Shown piece after piece: positions 32,646 to 43,248 of a DNA stretch of 64,000 bases; position 1 is the stretch's first letter, and the number at the start of each line of letters is the position of its first letter. The stretch spans positions 1,272,001 through 1,336,000 of the forward strand of contig NZ_CP124535.1 in the NCBI RefSeq assembly GCF_029953595.1, in the 5' to 3' direction. The stretch is from Fuscovulum ytuae (GTDB taxonomy: Bacteria > Pseudomonadota > Alphaproteobacteria > Rhodobacterales > Rhodobacteraceae). The position numbers were made by a program, and so were the translations under genes. The notes beneath the pieces are model-generated. The model was not told the DNA's origin. It made no database searches and saw only the letters and a program-made list of their open reading frames with translations.

Positions 32646-34184
32646 TCAGTTCTGCGCCAGTTGCGTGCCGTCCACGACGGGCAGCGCAGCCTGGTAATCG
32701 GAAATCAGCGCCCCGACACTCGGCCCGATGATATCGGTCACCAAGGACGGATAGACGCCAAGGATCAGCGTCATCGCCACCAGCGGCGCGAAGATCGCCT
32801 TCTCGCGGCGGTTCATGTCGGTGATGGATTTCAGCGCTTCCTTCACCAGATCGCCCATGACCACCCGGCGATACAGCCACAGCGCATAGGCCGCCGACAG
32901 GATCACCCCCGTCGTCGCCACAGCCGCGACCCATGTGTTCACCTGGAAGATACCCATCAGCGTCAGGAATTCGCCGACGAAGCCCGATGTCCCCGGCAGG
33001 CCCACATTGGCCATCGTGAAGAACATGAAGATCAGTGCATAGGCCGGCATCCTGTTCACCAACCCACCATAGGCGTCGATGTCGCGCGTGTGCATCCGGT
33101 CATAGATGACGCCAACGCACAGGAACAAGGCGCCTGAGATAAAGCCGTGCGACAGCATCTGGAAGATGGCCCCGTCGATCCCCTGCTGGTTCGCAGTGAA
33201 AATCCCCATCGTCACATAGCCCATATGGGCCACCGACGAATAAGCGATCAGCTTCTTCATATCCTGCTGCGCCAGCGCCACCAGCGACGTGTAAACGATG
33301 GCAATCGCCGACATCCAGAAGACCAAGGGTGCCAGCAGATCGGACGCCACCGGGAACATCGGCAGGCTGAACCGCAAGAAGCCATAGCCCCCCATCTTCA
33401 GAAGGATCGCCGCCAGAACAACCGACCCCGCCGTCGGGGCCTGCACGTGGGCATCGGGCAGCCATGTATGCACCGGCCACATCGGCATCTTCACCGCGAA
33501 GGACGCAAAGAAGGCCAGCCATAGCAGCGTTTGCAGGCCGCCCACCACATGGACGCCCAATACCTGCATGTCCTCCGACCCGAAGTTATGCGCCAGAAGC
33601 GACGGGATGTCGGTCGTGCCCGCATCCATATACATCGCGATCATGGCAACCAGCATCAGCACCGACCCCAGGAAGGTGTAGAGGAAGAACTTGAAGGCCG
33701 CATAGATGCGCTCCTTCCCCCCCCAGATGCCGATGATCAGGAACATCGGGATCAGCCCAGCTTCGAAGAACAAATAGAACAGCACGAGGTCAAGCGCACA
33801 GAACACGCCCAGCATCAGCGTTTCCAGCAGAAGGAAGGCGATCATGTATTCCTTCACCCGATGCTCCACCTCCCAGCAGGCCGCGATCGTGATCGGCATC
33901 AGGAAGGTCGTCAGCATCACGAACAGGACCGAAATCCCATCCACGCCCATCTTGTACTGCAGGCCAAGGATCCAGTCGTACTCTTCTACGAACTGGAACC
34001 CGGTATCAGCCGGGTCGAACCCGAACAGCACAAACAGCGAAACAAGGAAGGTCGCCGTCGTGGCCAGCAGCGCCAGCCATTTCGCATTCCGCTGCGCCGC
34101 CGCATCATCCCCGCGCAAGAACAAGGCAAGGATGGCCGCCGCGACAGCCGGAATGAAGGTGATGATGGAGAGGAGGTTTTCCAT
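32646..34184 (-). CDS. nuoM: NADH-quinone oxidoreductase subunit M
   Basis: A protein of 512 residues, an antiporter-like membrane subunit of complex I. Visible are [17 protein letters not shown], the acidic/lysine channel helices ([42 protein letters not shown]) and [20 protein letters not shown]. The start ATG at 34184 lies one base after the nuoL stop (TGATATG). Normal length. Confidence 0.97.
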   Translation of the reverse strand: MENLLSIITFIPAVAAAILALFLRGDDAAAQRNAKWLALLATTATFLVSLFVLFGFDPADTGFQFVEEYDWILGLQYKMGVDGISVLFVMLTTFLMPITIAACWEVEHRVKEYMIAFLLLETLMLGVFCALDLVLFYLFFEAGLIPMFLIIGIWGGKERIYAAFKFFLYTFLGSVLMLVAMIAMYMDAGTTDIPSLLAHNFGSEDMQVLGVHVVGGLQTLLWLAFFASFAVKMPMWPVHTWLPDAHVQAPTAGSVVLAAILLKMGGYGFLRFSLPMFPVASDLLAPLVFWMSAIAIVYTSLVALAQQDMKKLIAYSSVAHMGYVTMGIFTANQQGIDGAIFQMLSHGFISGALFLCVGVIYDRMHTRDIDAYGGLVNRMPAYALIFMFFTMANVGLPGTSGFVGEFLTLMGIFQVNTWVAAVATTGVILSAAYALWLYRRVVMGDLVKEALKSITDMNRREKAIFAPLVAMTLILGVYPSLVTDIIGPSVGALISDYQAALPVVDGTQLAQN

Positions 34185-34185
34185 A

Positions 34186-36351
34186 TCAGTGCGCGCCCCC
34201 CGAGAGCGTCATCCACGTGATCAGGGCAGCGATGCCCAGAACCATGGCAAAGGCATAGTGGAACAGGTAGCCGGACTGCGCGCGTGACGCGAGCCGGGTG
34301 AAGAACGGGATGATCCCCATGGCAACGCCATTGATCGAACCATCGATCACCGCGCCGTCGCCCTTCTTCCAAAGGAACCCGCCCAGCCATTTTGCAGGCC
34401 GCACGAAGATCCAGTCGTAAAGCTCGTCGAAATACCACTTGTTCAGCAGGAACAGGTAAAGCGGGCGCTGCTGCTCGGCCAGCTTGCCGGGCAGGTCCGG
34501 ACGGCGGATGTAGAACTGGAAGGCCAGAAGGAAGCCAAGGACCATCGCGACGAAGGGCGACACCTTCACCCATTTCGGCACCAGATGCGCCTCGTGCAGC
34601 ACATGGTTTTCAGGCCCGATGAAGATCGCGCCCTGACCGGGTTCCGGCTGCGGGAAGGCATGCGCCTTCTCACCCTCGCCATGCCCCTCGCCCTCGGACG
34701 CCGTCGTGGCGGCATGACCCTCGCCCTCGGTCGCGCCATGGGCCGCATCTTCGCCATGACCAGCATCCGCCATTTGCTCGGCCACAGGCAGCCCGAACCA
34801 GCCGCGGACCTTGGCCTCATCGCCAAAGAACACGTTGTACCAGATCATCCCCGAAAACACCGCGCCCAGCGCGAGCACCCCAAGCGGGATCAACATGACC
34901 GTCGGGCTTTCATGCGGCTCATGATGCCCATGATCGCCATGCCCGTGATCATCATGCCCGTGATGGCCATGCCCATGCGCCTTGGCCCGGCTCTCGCCAT
35001 AGAAGGTCAGGAACATCAACCGCCACGAATAGAAAGACGTGAACCCTGCCGCCACAACCAGCAGCCAGAAGGCATAATGGCTGCCCACATAGGCGCTTTC
35101 GATCACCGCATCCTTCGACAGGAACCCGGCGAAACCATAATGCGTCAGCGGAATGCCCACGCCCGTGATGGCCAGCGTGCCGATCATCATGGCCCAGAAA
35201 GTCAGCGGGATCTTCTTGCGCAGGCCCCCGTAGAACCGCATGTCCTGCTCGTGATGCGTGGCATGGATCACCGACCCCGCGCCAAGGAACAGCATCGCCT
35301 TAAAGAAGGCATGCGTGAACAGATGGAACATCGCCACCGAATAGACGCCCACACCCGCCGCCACGAACATGTAGCCAAGCTGCGAACAGGTCGAATAGGC
35401 GATCACGCGCTTGATGTCGTTCTGCACCAGACCCACGGTCGCGGCAAAGAAGGCCGTCGTCGCCCCCAGCACCGTGATGAAGGCCGTGGCATGCGGCGCG
35501 AATTCGTAGATGGGCGACATCCGGCAGACAAGGAACACCCCTGCCGTCACCATCGTGGCCGCATGGATCAGCGCGGACACGGGCGTCGGCCCCTCCATCG
35601 CATCGGGCAGCCATGTATGCAGCAACAGCTGCGCCGATTTCCCCATCGCCCCGATGAACAGCAAAACCCCGATCAGGTTCGCCGCGTTCCATTCCCCCCA
35701 AAGGAAGGTCAGGTTCGTCTCGGCCAGGGCGGGTGCAGCCGCAAACACATCGTCAAACCGGATGCTGTCCGTCAGGTAGAACAGCGCGAAAATCCCCAGC
35801 GCAAAGCCGAAATCCCCGACCCGGTTCACCACAAAGGCCTTGATCGCCGCCGCATTGGCCGAAGGTTTCTTGTAATAGAACCCGATCAGCAAATAGGACG
35901 CGACCCCCACCCCTTCCCAACCGAAGAACATCTGCACCAGATTGTCCGACGTCACCAGCATCAGCATCGAGAAGGTGAAGAAGGACAGATAGGCAAAGAA
36001 CCGGGCCCGATAGGGCTCATCGTCCCGCCAATTGTCGTCATGCGCCATGTAGCCAAAGGAATAGAGGTGCACGAGCGCCGAGACCGAATTCACCACCACC
36101 AGCATGATCGCCGTCAGACGGTCGATGCGGATCGCCCATTCGCTGCCCATGCTGCCGCTTTCGATCCAGCGCATCAGCACGACCTTGTAGGTCTCGCCGT
36201 CAAAGGTCAGGAAGATGACCCATGACAAGATCGCCGCCAGAAAGATCAGCGCGGTTGCGATGATCTGCCCGGCCTTCTCGCCGATGAAACGCCAGCCGAA
36301 GCCGCAGATCAGCGCGCCGACCAGCGGCGCAAGGAGGATGATCGTTGCCAT
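34186..36351 (-). CDS. nuoL: NADH-quinone oxidoreductase subunit L with His-rich loops
   Basis: A protein of 721 residues, the distal proton-pumping subunit with the long lateral helix at the C-terminus. It is longer than E. coli NuoL (613) because of hydrophilic insertions. A His/Asp/Gly-rich loop at about residues 455-485 starts [17 protein letters not shown] second, His/Glu/Gly-rich, lies at about 525-565. Core motifs are normal: [37 protein letters not shown] and [17 protein letters not shown]. It follows nuoK by six bases. Confidence 0.97.
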   Translation of the reverse strand: MATIILLAPLVGALICGFGWRFIGEKAGQIIATALIFLAAILSWVIFLTFDGETYKVVLMRWIESGSMGSEWAIRIDRLTAIMLVVVNSVSALVHLYSFGYMAHDDNWRDDEPYRARFFAYLSFFTFSMLMLVTSDNLVQMFFGWEGVGVASYLLIGFYYKKPSANAAAIKAFVVNRVGDFGFALGIFALFYLTDSIRFDDVFAAAPALAETNLTFLWGEWNAANLIGVLLFIGAMGKSAQLLLHTWLPDAMEGPTPVSALIHAATMVTAGVFLVCRMSPIYEFAPHATAFITVLGATTAFFAATVGLVQNDIKRVIAYSTCSQLGYMFVAAGVGVYSVAMFHLFTHAFFKAMLFLGAGSVIHATHHEQDMRFYGGLRKKIPLTFWAMMIGTLAITGVGIPLTHYGFAGFLSKDAVIESAYVGSHYAFWLLVVAAGFTSFYSWRLMFLTFYGESRAKAHGHGHHGHDDHGHGDHGHHEPHESPTVMLIPLGVLALGAVFSGMIWYNVFFGDEAKVRGWFGLPVAEQMADAGHGEDAAHGATEGEGHAATTASEGEGHGEGEKAHAFPQPEPGQGAIFIGPENHVLHEAHLVPKWVKVSPFVAMVLGFLLAFQFYIRRPDLPGKLAEQQRPLYLFLLNKWYFDELYDWIFVRPAKWLGGFLWKKGDGAVIDGSINGVAMGIIPFFTRLASRAQSGYLFHYAFAMVLGIAALITWMTLSGGAH

Positions 36352-36357
36352 GGCGGC

Positions 36358-36663
36358 TTAACCCTTCATCACGTTGACGTCTTCCACGTCGATCGTCCCG
36401 CGGTTGCGGAAGAAGACGACGAGGATGGCAAGGCCGATGGCGGCCTCGGCGGCGGCGACGGTCAGGACGAACATGGTAAAGACCTGTCCGACCAGATCGC
36501 CCAAATGGGACGAGAAGGCCACGAGGTTGATGTTCACGGACAGAAGCATCAACTCGATCGACATCAGGATCACGATGACATTCTTCCGGTTCAAGAAGAT
36601 GCCAAAGATCCCAATCACGAACAGCGCCGCGGCGACCGTCAGGTAATGTTCAAGTCCAACCAT
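36358..36663 (-). CDS. nuoK: NADH-quinone oxidoreductase subunit K
   Basis: A protein of 101 residues, the standard NuoK length, with three transmembrane helices. The conserved glutamates are in [21 protein letters not shown] and [18 protein letters not shown] start it at ATG 36663 (MVGLEHYL), preceded by GGAGGGAACGAGA; the longer open frame upstream is not NuoK-like. The start region closely resembles that of the lipoprotein gene just upstream. Confidence 0.97.
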   Translation of the reverse strand: MVGLEHYLTVAAALFVIGIFGIFLNRKNVIVILMSIELMLLSVNINLVAFSSHLGDLVGQVFTMFVLTVAAAEAAIGLAILVVFFRNRGTIDVEDVNVMKG

Positions 36664-36691
36664 TCTCGTTCCCTCCGGGCGGATTGCCCGT

Positions 36692-37198
36692 TCAGTTCGT
36701 TTGCGCCGCCCCGGCGGCCAGTTTCGTGCATTGCTCCGCGCCCTGCCCCGCAACGCGGGTGACAGGCACGCCCGCCGCGGCCAGCGCGACCTCGGTTCCT
36801 GCCAGATCGGTCAGCCCGACCCTCAGACGCAGCCGCGCCTGTTCCACAGGAACACTGTGATTGTAATCCGCGCCACGCCGCGCCTGATCCGCGCTTTGGC
36901 GGATGACGCCCACGCGCAGCGTCGTCAAGTTGCCGCAGTCGATGATCTCCAGCGCCGTCTCGTTATAGCTGTCGCGCCGCGGGCCCTTGCAGACCTCAAC
37001 ATTGGTCTTGGTGACGTAACGCCCGGCCGGATCGCCCAGCTTTGCCACGGTGCCATCGGCCTCGCATTGCGTGGCAAGGCCCATATCCACGGCCTGTTCG
37101 TCCGAAATGCAGCCGGCCAGAAGGGCAAGCGTCGAAAGACCCAGAGCCACGGCCAAGCCGCGCCCTGCCTTTCCACCTTGCGTCCACTGTCCAACCAT
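36692..37198 (-). CDS. Small lipoprotein of unknown function inside the nuo operon
   Basis: A protein of 168 residues. The signal peptide ends in a lipobox, STLALLAGC (Cys about 30). The mature part contains four further cysteines ([27 protein letters not shown]) that could form disulfides. No domain recognised. ATG 37198 has GAGGGAACCGAAG before it, nearly the same sequence as the nuoK start. It sits between nuoJ and nuoK on the same strand, so it is co-transcribed with complex I. Unidentified reading frames between nuo genes are known from Rhodobacter capsulatus. Confidence 0.7.
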   Translation of the reverse strand: MVGQWTQGGKAGRGLAVALGLSTLALLAGCISDEQAVDMGLATQCEADGTVAKLGDPAGRYVTKTNVEVCKGPRRDSYNETALEIIDCGNLTTLRVGVIRQSADQARRGADYNHSVPVEQARLRLRVGLTDLAGTEVALAAAGVPVTRVAGQGAEQCTKLAAGAAQTN

Positions 37199-37295
37199 CT
37201 TCGGTTCCCTCAGGCCTTCGGCCTTTTTCCTTTTGGGGATGGGCGAACCGCCCATCCTACTCATCCTCAGGTGCGCTCACACGCACCAAAGCCCG

Positions 37296-37910
37296 TCACA
37301 ATCCCTGACCGGGCTTCACATCCTTCAATTCCATCGCCTTGGCCGGGTCGCGCCACATCTGCGCCAGCACATTCTGCCGTTTCACATCCTTCCGGTGCCG
37401 CAGCGTCAGAAGGATCGCCCCAATCATCGCCACCAGCAGGATCAGGCCCGAAGCCTGGAACAGGTAGATGTACTTGTCATAAAGGATCAGCCCCAGCGCC
37501 TTGGTGTTCTCCACCTGACCTGCATCCGGCGCCACCGCCTGCCGCAGACCAAGCGCACCGTCAGCCTGCACCCAAGCCCCCACGCCCAGCCCGATCTGCA
37601 TCAGGATCACGACCCCGATCAACAACGCCAGCGGCATGTATTTCGCCATCTCGCCCTTCAGGGCCGCGAAATCGATATCCAGCATCATCACGACGAACAG
37701 GAACAGCACCGCCACCGCGCCCACATAGACGATGATCAGAAGCATCGCCACGAACTCCGCCCCCAGCAGGACGAAAAGCCCCGCCGAAGACAGGAAAGCA
37801 AGGATCAGCCACAGCACCGAATGCACGGGGTTGCGGCTCACCGTCACCAGAAGGCCTGCCGTCACCGTGACGATGGCAAAGGCATAGAAGGCGTAATCAG
37901 CAACGCTCAT
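37296..37910 (-). CDS. nuoJ: NADH-quinone oxidoreductase subunit J
   Basis: A protein of 204 residues with five transmembrane helices. The family motifs are [15 protein letters not shown] and [28 protein letters not shown], containing the pi-bulge helix involved in coupling. The ATG at 37910 overlaps the stop of the preceding carboxymuconolactone decarboxylase-like gene by four bases (ATGA). The longer frame upstream is the shadow of that gene. Confidence 0.97.
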   Translation of the reverse strand: MSVADYAFYAFAIVTVTAGLLVTVSRNPVHSVLWLILAFLSSAGLFVLLGAEFVAMLLIIVYVGAVAVLFLFVVMMLDIDFAALKGEMAKYMPLALLIGVVILMQIGLGVGAWVQADGALGLRQAVAPDAGQVENTKALGLILYDKYIYLFQASGLILLVAMIGAILLTLRHRKDVKRQNVLAQMWRDPAKAMELKDVKPGQGL

Positions 37911-38338
37911 GCGTCTTTCTCCTCGATCTCGCCGAAGACGGACTGGGCAATCTCCAGCGCCTTCTGCATGGCGGGCAGGCCGCCGAACATGCTCATCTGC
38001 CAGATCACCTCGGCGATCTCGCGTTGCGTGGCCCCGGCCTCCAGCGCGTGCCGCACCGTCAGCTTCAGCTGCGGCTCGGCCTGCGCGCCCAACACCGTCA
38101 GCGCGGCGATGGTCACCAGAAGCCGGGTCTTTGCATCCAGACCTTCGCGGTTGAAGGTCTTGCCGAACCACATCTCCATCATGTCCTTCGACATGGTGGG
38201 GAAGAATTGGTCGAACCCCTTCACCTGCATATTCTCCAAGGCAGGATTGAAGGCGCGCACCATTTCCTGGCTGCTTTCCATCATCTGCTGGAACATCTTG
38301 GTGAAGGCGTCATTCATTCCGAAAATCCGATCCGTCAC
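37907..38338 (-). CDS. Carboxymuconolactone decarboxylase (AhpD-fold) family protein inside the nuo operon
   Basis: A protein of 143 residues. The CMD fold is seen in the segment [38 protein letters not shown] and [13 protein letters not shown]. It has no cysteine, so it cannot act as an AhpD-type CxxC peroxidase. It resembles the gamma-carboxymuconolactone decarboxylase group, but the aromatic pathway genes are absent. A GTG start at 38338 overlaps the nuoI stop by four bases and its end overlaps nuoJ by four, so it is fully coupled to complex I genes. An ATG seven codons later is an alternative start. Confidence 0.85.
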   Translation of the reverse strand: MTDRIFGMNDAFTKMFQQMMESSQEMVRAFNPALENMQVKGFDQFFPTMSKDMMEMWFGKTFNREGLDAKTRLLVTIAALTVLGAQAEPQLKLTVRHALEAGATQREIAEVIWQMSMFGGLPAMQKALEIAQSVFGEIEEKDA

Positions 38339-38829
38339 CGATAGGGTGCGTCAAGTTCAAGGTTGCGTGCGATCTCCGCTTCCCAGCGGGCGCCGTTCTC
38401 CAGAAGCTTTTCCTTGTTGTAGAAAAGCTCTTCCCTCGTCTCGGTCGAAAATTCGAAATTCGGCCCCTCGACGATGGCATCCACCGGGCAGGCCTCTTGG
38501 CAGAAGCCGCAATAGATGCACTTGGTCATGTCGATGTCATAGCGCGTGGTCCGACGGCTGCCGTCCTCGCGTGGTTCGGCATCGATGGTGATGGCCTGCG
38601 CCGGGCAGACCGCCTCGCACAGCTTGCAGGCAATGCAGCGTTCCTCGCCATTGGGATAACGGCGCAGCGCATGTTCGCCGCGGAACCGGGGCGAAAGCGG
38701 GCCCTTCTCATGCGGGTAGTTCAGCGTGGCCTTCGGCGCGAAGAAATACTTCATGCCCAAGGCAAAGCCCTTGATGAAATCCTGCAACAGGAAATAGCGC
38801 GTTGCGCGGGTCCAATCGATGTTCGCCAT
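38335..38829 (-). CDS. nuoI: NADH-quinone oxidoreductase subunit I
   Basis: A protein of 164 residues carrying two [4Fe-4S] clusters (N6a and N6b) through [12 protein letters not shown] and [16 protein letters not shown]. It passes electrons from NuoG toward NuoB. The ATG at 38829 (MANIDWTRA) is nine bases from GGAGG. The ATG two codons earlier, which overlaps the nuoH stop, is too close to it. Normal length for alphaproteobacteria. Confidence 0.96.
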   Translation of the reverse strand: MANIDWTRATRYFLLQDFIKGFALGMKYFFAPKATLNYPHEKGPLSPRFRGEHALRRYPNGEERCIACKLCEAVCPAQAITIDAEPREDGSRRTTRYDIDMTKCIYCGFCQEACPVDAIVEGPNFEFSTETREELFYNKEKLLENGARWEAEIARNLELDAPYR

Positions 38830-38834
38830 CGTCA

Positions 38835-39872
38835 TCAGCCTCCAATTGCCCAGCGCGCCCAGAAGCCGCCGAAGACCTCGAATTTCGCAAGAAACGCCAC
38901 GATCACGACCCAGGCCAGCGAAAGCGGCAGGAACACTTTCCAACCGATCCGCATCAGCTGGTCATAGCGGTAGCGGGGCGTGATCGCCTTCACCATGGCA
39001 AACAGGAAGAAGAAGAAGGCCATCTTCGCCACCATCCACCACCACCCGTCGGGCAGCCCCGGAATGGGCGACAGCCAGCCGCCGAAGAACAGCAGGCTCA
39101 GAAGCGCGCACATCAGATAGATGGCGATATATTCCCCGGCCATGAACAGAAGGAAGGGCGTCGAGGAATATTCCACCATGAACCCCGCCACGAGTTCGGA
39201 TTCCGCTTCCGGCAGGTCAAAGGGCGGGCGGTTCGTTTCGGCAAGCGCCGACACGAAGAACAGCACCACCATCGGCAGATGCGGCAGCCAGAACCAGTTG
39301 AACAGCCCCAGATCACCATCCTGCGCCGCAACGATGGCCGAAAGGTTCATCGACCCCGTGGAAATGATGATCCCGATGATGATCAGGCCCAGCGACACCT
39401 CATAGGAAATCATCTGCGCCGCCGACCGCAGCGAACCAAGGAACGGGTATTTGGAGTTTGACGCCCATCCCCCCATGATCACGCCATAAACCTCAAGCGA
39501 GGACATGGCGAAGACGAAGAGGATCGCCACGTTGATATTGGCCAGCACCCAGCCATCATCGAAGGGGATCACAGCCCAAGCCATCAGCGCCAGCACGAAG
39601 GACAGCATCGGCGCAAGGAAAAAGACCGGACGATCCGCCCCGGCAGGGACCACGATCTCTTTGAAGACGTATTTCGCGGCATCGGCCACGGTCTGCAACA
39701 GACCCCACGGCCCCACCACGTTCGGCCCGCGCCGCATCTGCACCGCGGCCCAGATCTTTCGGTCGCCATAAACCAGAAACAGCATCGACAGCATCACGAA
39801 CCCGACGAGCAGCAGCGCCTGCGCCGCCACCAGAACCGCCGTCCCCGTCCCCGTTGTGAAGAATTCGTTCAT
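38835..39872 (-). CDS. nuoH: NADH-quinone oxidoreductase subunit H
   Basis: A protein of 345 residues, the membrane subunit forming the quinone site with NuoB and NuoD, with eight helices. Motifs are [58 protein letters not shown] and the final [19 protein letters not shown]. Normal length. It follows the second small lipoprotein gene by 12 bp. Confidence 0.97.
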   Translation of the reverse strand: MNEFFTTGTGTAVLVAAQALLLVGFVMLSMLFLVYGDRKIWAAVQMRRGPNVVGPWGLLQTVADAAKYVFKEIVVPAGADRPVFFLAPMLSFVLALMAWAVIPFDDGWVLANINVAILFVFAMSSLEVYGVIMGGWASNSKYPFLGSLRSAAQMISYEVSLGLIIIGIIISTGSMNLSAIVAAQDGDLGLFNWFWLPHLPMVVLFFVSALAETNRPPFDLPEAESELVAGFMVEYSSTPFLLFMAGEYIAIYLMCALLSLLFFGGWLSPIPGLPDGWWWMVAKMAFFFFLFAMVKAITPRYRYDQLMRIGWKVFLPLSLAWVVIVAFLAKFEVFGGFWARWAIGG

Positions 39873-39884
39873 GATGCCTTTCCC

Positions 39885-40310
39885 TCAGACAGTCGGTATG
39901 CCCAGCGCTCCGCAATCGCGCACCGTCACTTCGGCGTCGATCGTTCGGAACCCTTCGGGCAGGGCGGCCGAGATGGTATAGACCGCATCCCCCCGCCAGA
40001 TTGAACCAGTTTGCGCCACGGTCGTCCGCACATGCCGGGCAAAGCCCGCACCACGGATCAGCGCATATTGAGCCGCCGCGCAACGCGCATAGGCCTCTAC
40101 ATCGGCTTTGTCTCGCGCGCCGGTCATCGCCACGCGGAAATTCACCAGATCGCCGTCCAGCAGGATCGTCTCGATCCCCCGATAGCCCGGATCGAAATCC
40201 GCGCGCCCGGCGACCTCTGGCCCGGTTGCAGGCGCGCAGGCGGCCAAGGCCGCTGCCGCGACCCCTGCCCTTGCCATGCTGCCGAAGCTCCGCGCCATTC
40301 TATGCCTCAC
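39885..40310 (-). CDS. Small putative lipoprotein inside the nuo operon
   Basis: A protein of 141 residues. A basic start and hydrophobic stretch [15 protein letters not shown] give a lipobox-like site with Cys near residue 25. The rest contains [20 protein letters not shown] and two further Cys ([16 protein letters not shown]). No family recognised. The GTG start at 40310 overlaps the nuoG stop by four bases (GTGA); an ATG four codons later is possible. It lies between nuoG and nuoH and must be co-transcribed with them. Confidence 0.7.
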   Translation of the reverse strand: MRHRMARSFGSMARAGVAAAALAACAPATGPEVAGRADFDPGYRGIETILLDGDLVNFRVAMTGARDKADVEAYARCAAAQYALIRGAGFARHVRTTVAQTGSIWRGDAVYTISAALPEGFRTIDAEVTVRDCGALGIPTV

Positions 40311-42319
40311 TCCGCCGCAAGCGCGGGCTTTGCCCGTTCGGCCGCCATGGCCGACAACTCACCCATCAGGGCCGATGCACGGGCAATCGCGTTGGTCAGA
40401 TAGAAATCGCGGATCGCAAGCCGGAAATCGGCCTTCGCCGGGGCCTTCACCTCCAGCGCCTGCCACTCGGCCTCTGCCACCTCATCCACCCGTCCCAGAT
40501 GCGGATGCGCGGCCACCAGTGCGCGGCGCAGCGCCGCCATGCTGTCCCAAGGCAGCGCAGCCCCCAACTCCGCCGACAAGGCCCGCAGGATGGCCCAGTT
40601 TTCCTTCGCCTCTCCCGGCGCGAAACCGGCGCGCAGCGCCAGTTGCGGGCGGCCTTCGGTATTCACGAACAGCCCATTTTCTTCCGTCCATGCCGCGCCC
40701 GGCAGGATGATGTCGGCGCGCATCGCACCCCGGTCGCCATGGCTGCCCTGATAGATCACGAAGGGCCCGGCCGCGATCTCCACCTCATCGGCGCCAAGGT
40801 TATAGATTACCTCCGCCCCTTCGGTGGCCGCCGCCAATCCACCCTCTGTCACCGCCCCCACATCCATCGCGCCCACGCGCGACGCCGCGGTCTGCAGCAC
40901 CAGAAGCTTCGCCCCTGTCGCGGCGCACAGCGCCATGGCCTGCGAAAGGACCGCCTCGCCATCCGCCTCGTTGATCGCGCCTTGGCCGACGATCACCACG
41001 CCGGGCTTGTCCGACGGCTGCGCTGCCGCCACTGCCGCGACCAACGCCGCGCGATCGGTGCCCGCATGGGTGTAATCATAGGTCAGATCGACCGCAGGAC
41101 CGTACACCGTGACCTGCGCACCGTTCAGCCACGCCTTGCGGATGCGCGCATTCAGAACCGCCGCCTCTACCCGCGGGTTGGTTCCAATCAGGGTAATGGA
41201 CTTCGCCGCGTCGATATCCTCGATCAGCGCATTGCCCACATAGGCCGAACGATTGCCCACCGGCAGACGCGCCCCATCCGTGCGGCATTCCACATGCCCG
41301 CCCAGACCCTCGACCAGTGCCTTCAGCGAATAAACCGCCTCGACCGGTGCCAGATCACCCACCAGCCCGGCAACCCGCTTGCCCTTCATCGCCGCCGCGG
41401 CCGCCGCCAGCGCCTCGCCCCAACCCGCTTTCCGCAGCTTGCCATTCTCGCGGATATAAGGCGTATCCAGCCGCTGCCGCCGCAACCCATCCCAGACAAA
41501 GCGCGTCTTATCGGAAATCCATTCCTCGTTCACGCCGTCATGGTTGCGCGGCAGGATGCGCATCACTTCGCGCCCCTTCGTATCCACCCGGATATTCGAC
41601 CCCAGCGCATCCATCACGTCGATGGTTTCCGTCTTGGTCAATTCCCAAGGCCGCGCCGTGAACGCATAGGGCTTCGACGTCAGCGCCCCCACCGGGCACA
41701 GGTCGATGATGTTGCCCTGCAAATTGCTGTCGAGCGTCATGTTCAGATAGGATGTGATCTCGCTATCCTCGCCCCGTCCCGTCTGGCCCATCTGCGTGAT
41801 CCCGGCCACCTCGGTCGTGAACCGCACACAGCGCGTGCAGGAAATGCAGCGCGTCATCTTGGTGGCCACCAGCGGACCAAGGTTCAGGTCATCAGACGCC
41901 CGCTTGGGCTCACGATAGCGTGAAAAATCAACGCCATAGGCCATGGCCTGATCCTGCAAATCGCATTCCCCGCCCTGATCGCAGATCGGGCAGTCCAGCG
42001 GATGGTTGATCAGCAGAAACTCCATCACGCCCTCGCGGGCCTTCTTCACCATGGGTGATTTGGTCTTCACCACCGCAGGCTCGCCATTCGGACCGGGGCG
42101 CAGGTCGCGCACCTGCATCGCGCAAGATGCCGCAGGCTTCGGCGGGCCGCCCACCACTTCCACCAGACACATCCGGCAGTTGCCCGCGATCGACAGCCGC
42201 TCGTGATAGCAGAAGCGCGGGATTTCCACGCCCGCCACCTCGGCCGCCTGAATGATCGTCATCGCCGGATCGACCTCGACCACGATCCCGTCGATAGAGA
42301 TGGCCTTCAGATTAGACAT
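40307..42319 (-). CDS. nuoG: NADH-quinone oxidoreductase subunit G
   Basis: A protein of 670 residues, the large iron-sulfur subunit. The [2Fe-2S] site is in [16 protein letters not shown] plus the later PAASC. The His-Cys3 cluster is in [17 protein letters not shown]. Further [4Fe-4S] ligands are [10 protein letters not shown] and [15 protein letters not shown] molybdopterin-oxidoreductase-like domain without cofactor fills the rest. Length is close to R. capsulatus NuoG. The start overlaps the preceding 59-codon gene by eight bases. Confidence 0.97.
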   Translation of the reverse strand: MSNLKAISIDGIVVEVDPAMTIIQAAEVAGVEIPRFCYHERLSIAGNCRMCLVEVVGGPPKPAASCAMQVRDLRPGPNGEPAVVKTKSPMVKKAREGVMEFLLINHPLDCPICDQGGECDLQDQAMAYGVDFSRYREPKRASDDLNLGPLVATKMTRCISCTRCVRFTTEVAGITQMGQTGRGEDSEITSYLNMTLDSNLQGNIIDLCPVGALTSKPYAFTARPWELTKTETIDVMDALGSNIRVDTKGREVMRILPRNHDGVNEEWISDKTRFVWDGLRRQRLDTPYIRENGKLRKAGWGEALAAAAAAMKGKRVAGLVGDLAPVEAVYSLKALVEGLGGHVECRTDGARLPVGNRSAYVGNALIEDIDAAKSITLIGTNPRVEAAVLNARIRKAWLNGAQVTVYGPAVDLTYDYTHAGTDRAALVAAVAAAQPSDKPGVVIVGQGAINEADGEAVLSQAMALCAATGAKLLVLQTAASRVGAMDVGAVTEGGLAAATEGAEVIYNLGADEVEIAAGPFVIYQGSHGDRGAMRADIILPGAAWTEENGLFVNTEGRPQLALRAGFAPGEAKENWAILRALSAELGAALPWDSMAALRRALVAAHPHLGRVDEVAEAEWQALEVKAPAKADFRLAIRDFYLTNAIARASALMGELSAMAAERAKPALAAE

Positions 42320-42491
42320 GCGCCTCGTCCTTCCGCATCAGCCGCGCCATGGCGGCACGCAGCCAGCCCGCCGCCCCAAAAGCCGGGCGCGCCGCGTCAT
42401 CCTTGTTTTCCTTGGTAAAAACCGAAACGCCCTTCATCCGCGCCTCGGTTTCGCGCAGGGCAAGCTTGGGGTCGATATTGCCGTAACACAT
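42312..42491 (-). CDS. 59-residue protein of unknown function between nuoF and nuoG
   Basis: A short basic protein starting [20 protein letters not shown] and ending [16 protein letters not shown]. It has no membrane segment. ATG 42491 is preceded by GGAGTAGGGATC, which lies over the end of the DUF3291 gene six bases upstream, and its end overlaps nuoG. Placement and ribosome-binding site support translation. No homologue recognised. Confidence 0.6.
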   Translation of the reverse strand: MCYGNIDPKLALRETEARMKGVSVFTKENKDDAARPAFGAAGWLRAAMARLMRKDEAHV

Positions 42492-42496
42492 GATCC

Positions 42497-42997
42497 CTAC
42501 TCCGCCGCCACTTGGGCGCAACGGTGGTCCTTCCACAGTTGCGCCTCTTTCAACCAGGTCCAGCCAAAGGCATGGTCGCTGTCCCCATGGGCTTGCAGAT
42601 GCGCCAGCCGCGCCAGCGCCTCCTCCAGTGTGGGCCGATGCCCCGCAGGCACCCACCACATCACGAAATGCATCTTGCCCAGCACCTCGAACCATTCGGC
42701 CCGCCGCTCGTAAAACGCCCGATGTACGGTGTTCCAGACGAAATTCTCCAGCGTCTCGACGCTTTCCCAGACCGTCAGATTGGAAACGAACTGCGGATCG
42801 CCATCGATCTTGGCTTCCGTATTCCCCACACCCGGCGCGCCCGACCCTTCCATCATCCACACGAAACCCGGCATCCGCTTGCCCAGACCATTCACCCGGT
42901 CCAGCGCCGCCATGAATTCCGCCACGCGCGGATCATCCGTCGGCGCCAGCAGGCGGCCCACATTCAACTCGGCCAGATGCATTCCGGCGGGCGTCAT
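42497..42997 (-). CDS. DUF3291 family protein inside the nuo operon
   Basis: A protein of 166 residues that looks like a dimeric alpha/beta-barrel, monooxygenase-like fold. Pattern: LAELNVGRLLAPTDDPRVAE, GFVWMMEG, SNLTVWESVETLENFVW, HFVMWWVPAGHRPTLEEA, and a short C-terminal helix with RLAHLQAHGDSDHAFGW. This is the DUF3291 signature. The ATG at 42997 overlaps the stop of the preceding lipoprotein gene by four bases. Its role beside complex I is unknown; a small-molecule or quinone-related role would be only a guess. Confidence 0.8.
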   Translation of the reverse strand: MTPAGMHLAELNVGRLLAPTDDPRVAEFMAALDRVNGLGKRMPGFVWMMEGSGAPGVGNTEAKIDGDPQFVSNLTVWESVETLENFVWNTVHRAFYERRAEWFEVLGKMHFVMWWVPAGHRPTLEEALARLAHLQAHGDSDHAFGWTWLKEAQLWKDHRCAQVAAE

Positions 42998-43248
42998 GCG
43001 CAGCCCTCCACAAAGACCCAGGCGCCCGCGTCGAACCTGTCATAGATCGATGTGCGCAACTCCCGGCCTTCCGCCGCGCAGGTCTCCAGCGCCACCCGCT
43101 TGGCCGCAGCCCCCTCGTGATAGGCGAAAGGCAGCCCTCCATTCGTCACCCGCAAGGGCGCGGACGGCACCGCCGTCCCGCCGCCCTGCGGGGCCGCGCA
43201 GGCCGCAAGGCCCAGCGTCAGGGAAAGGGCTGCCGCCATCCGCCTCAC
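42994..43248 (-). CDS. Small lipoprotein inside the nuo operon
   Basis: A protein of 84 residues with signal peptide [20 protein letters not shown] (lipobox LAAC, Cys17). The short mature part has two Cys (LETCAAEG and the near-terminal EGCA). The GTG start at 43248 overlaps the nuoF stop by four bases and its end overlaps the DUF3291 gene by four. It is one of three lipoprotein-like genes in this operon. No family recognised. Confidence 0.7.
   Translation of the reverse strand: MRRMAAALSLTLGLAACAAPQGGGTAVPSAPLRVTNGGLPFAYHEGAAAKRVALETCAAEGRELRTSIYDRFDAGAWVFVEGCA

Noticed and set aside
30791-32731. 646-codon plus-strand frame
   Set aside because: Antisense to nuoN and birA, extreme Arg/His content, no motif.
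40001-41923. 640-codon plus-strand frame
   Set aside because: Antisense shadow of nuoG.
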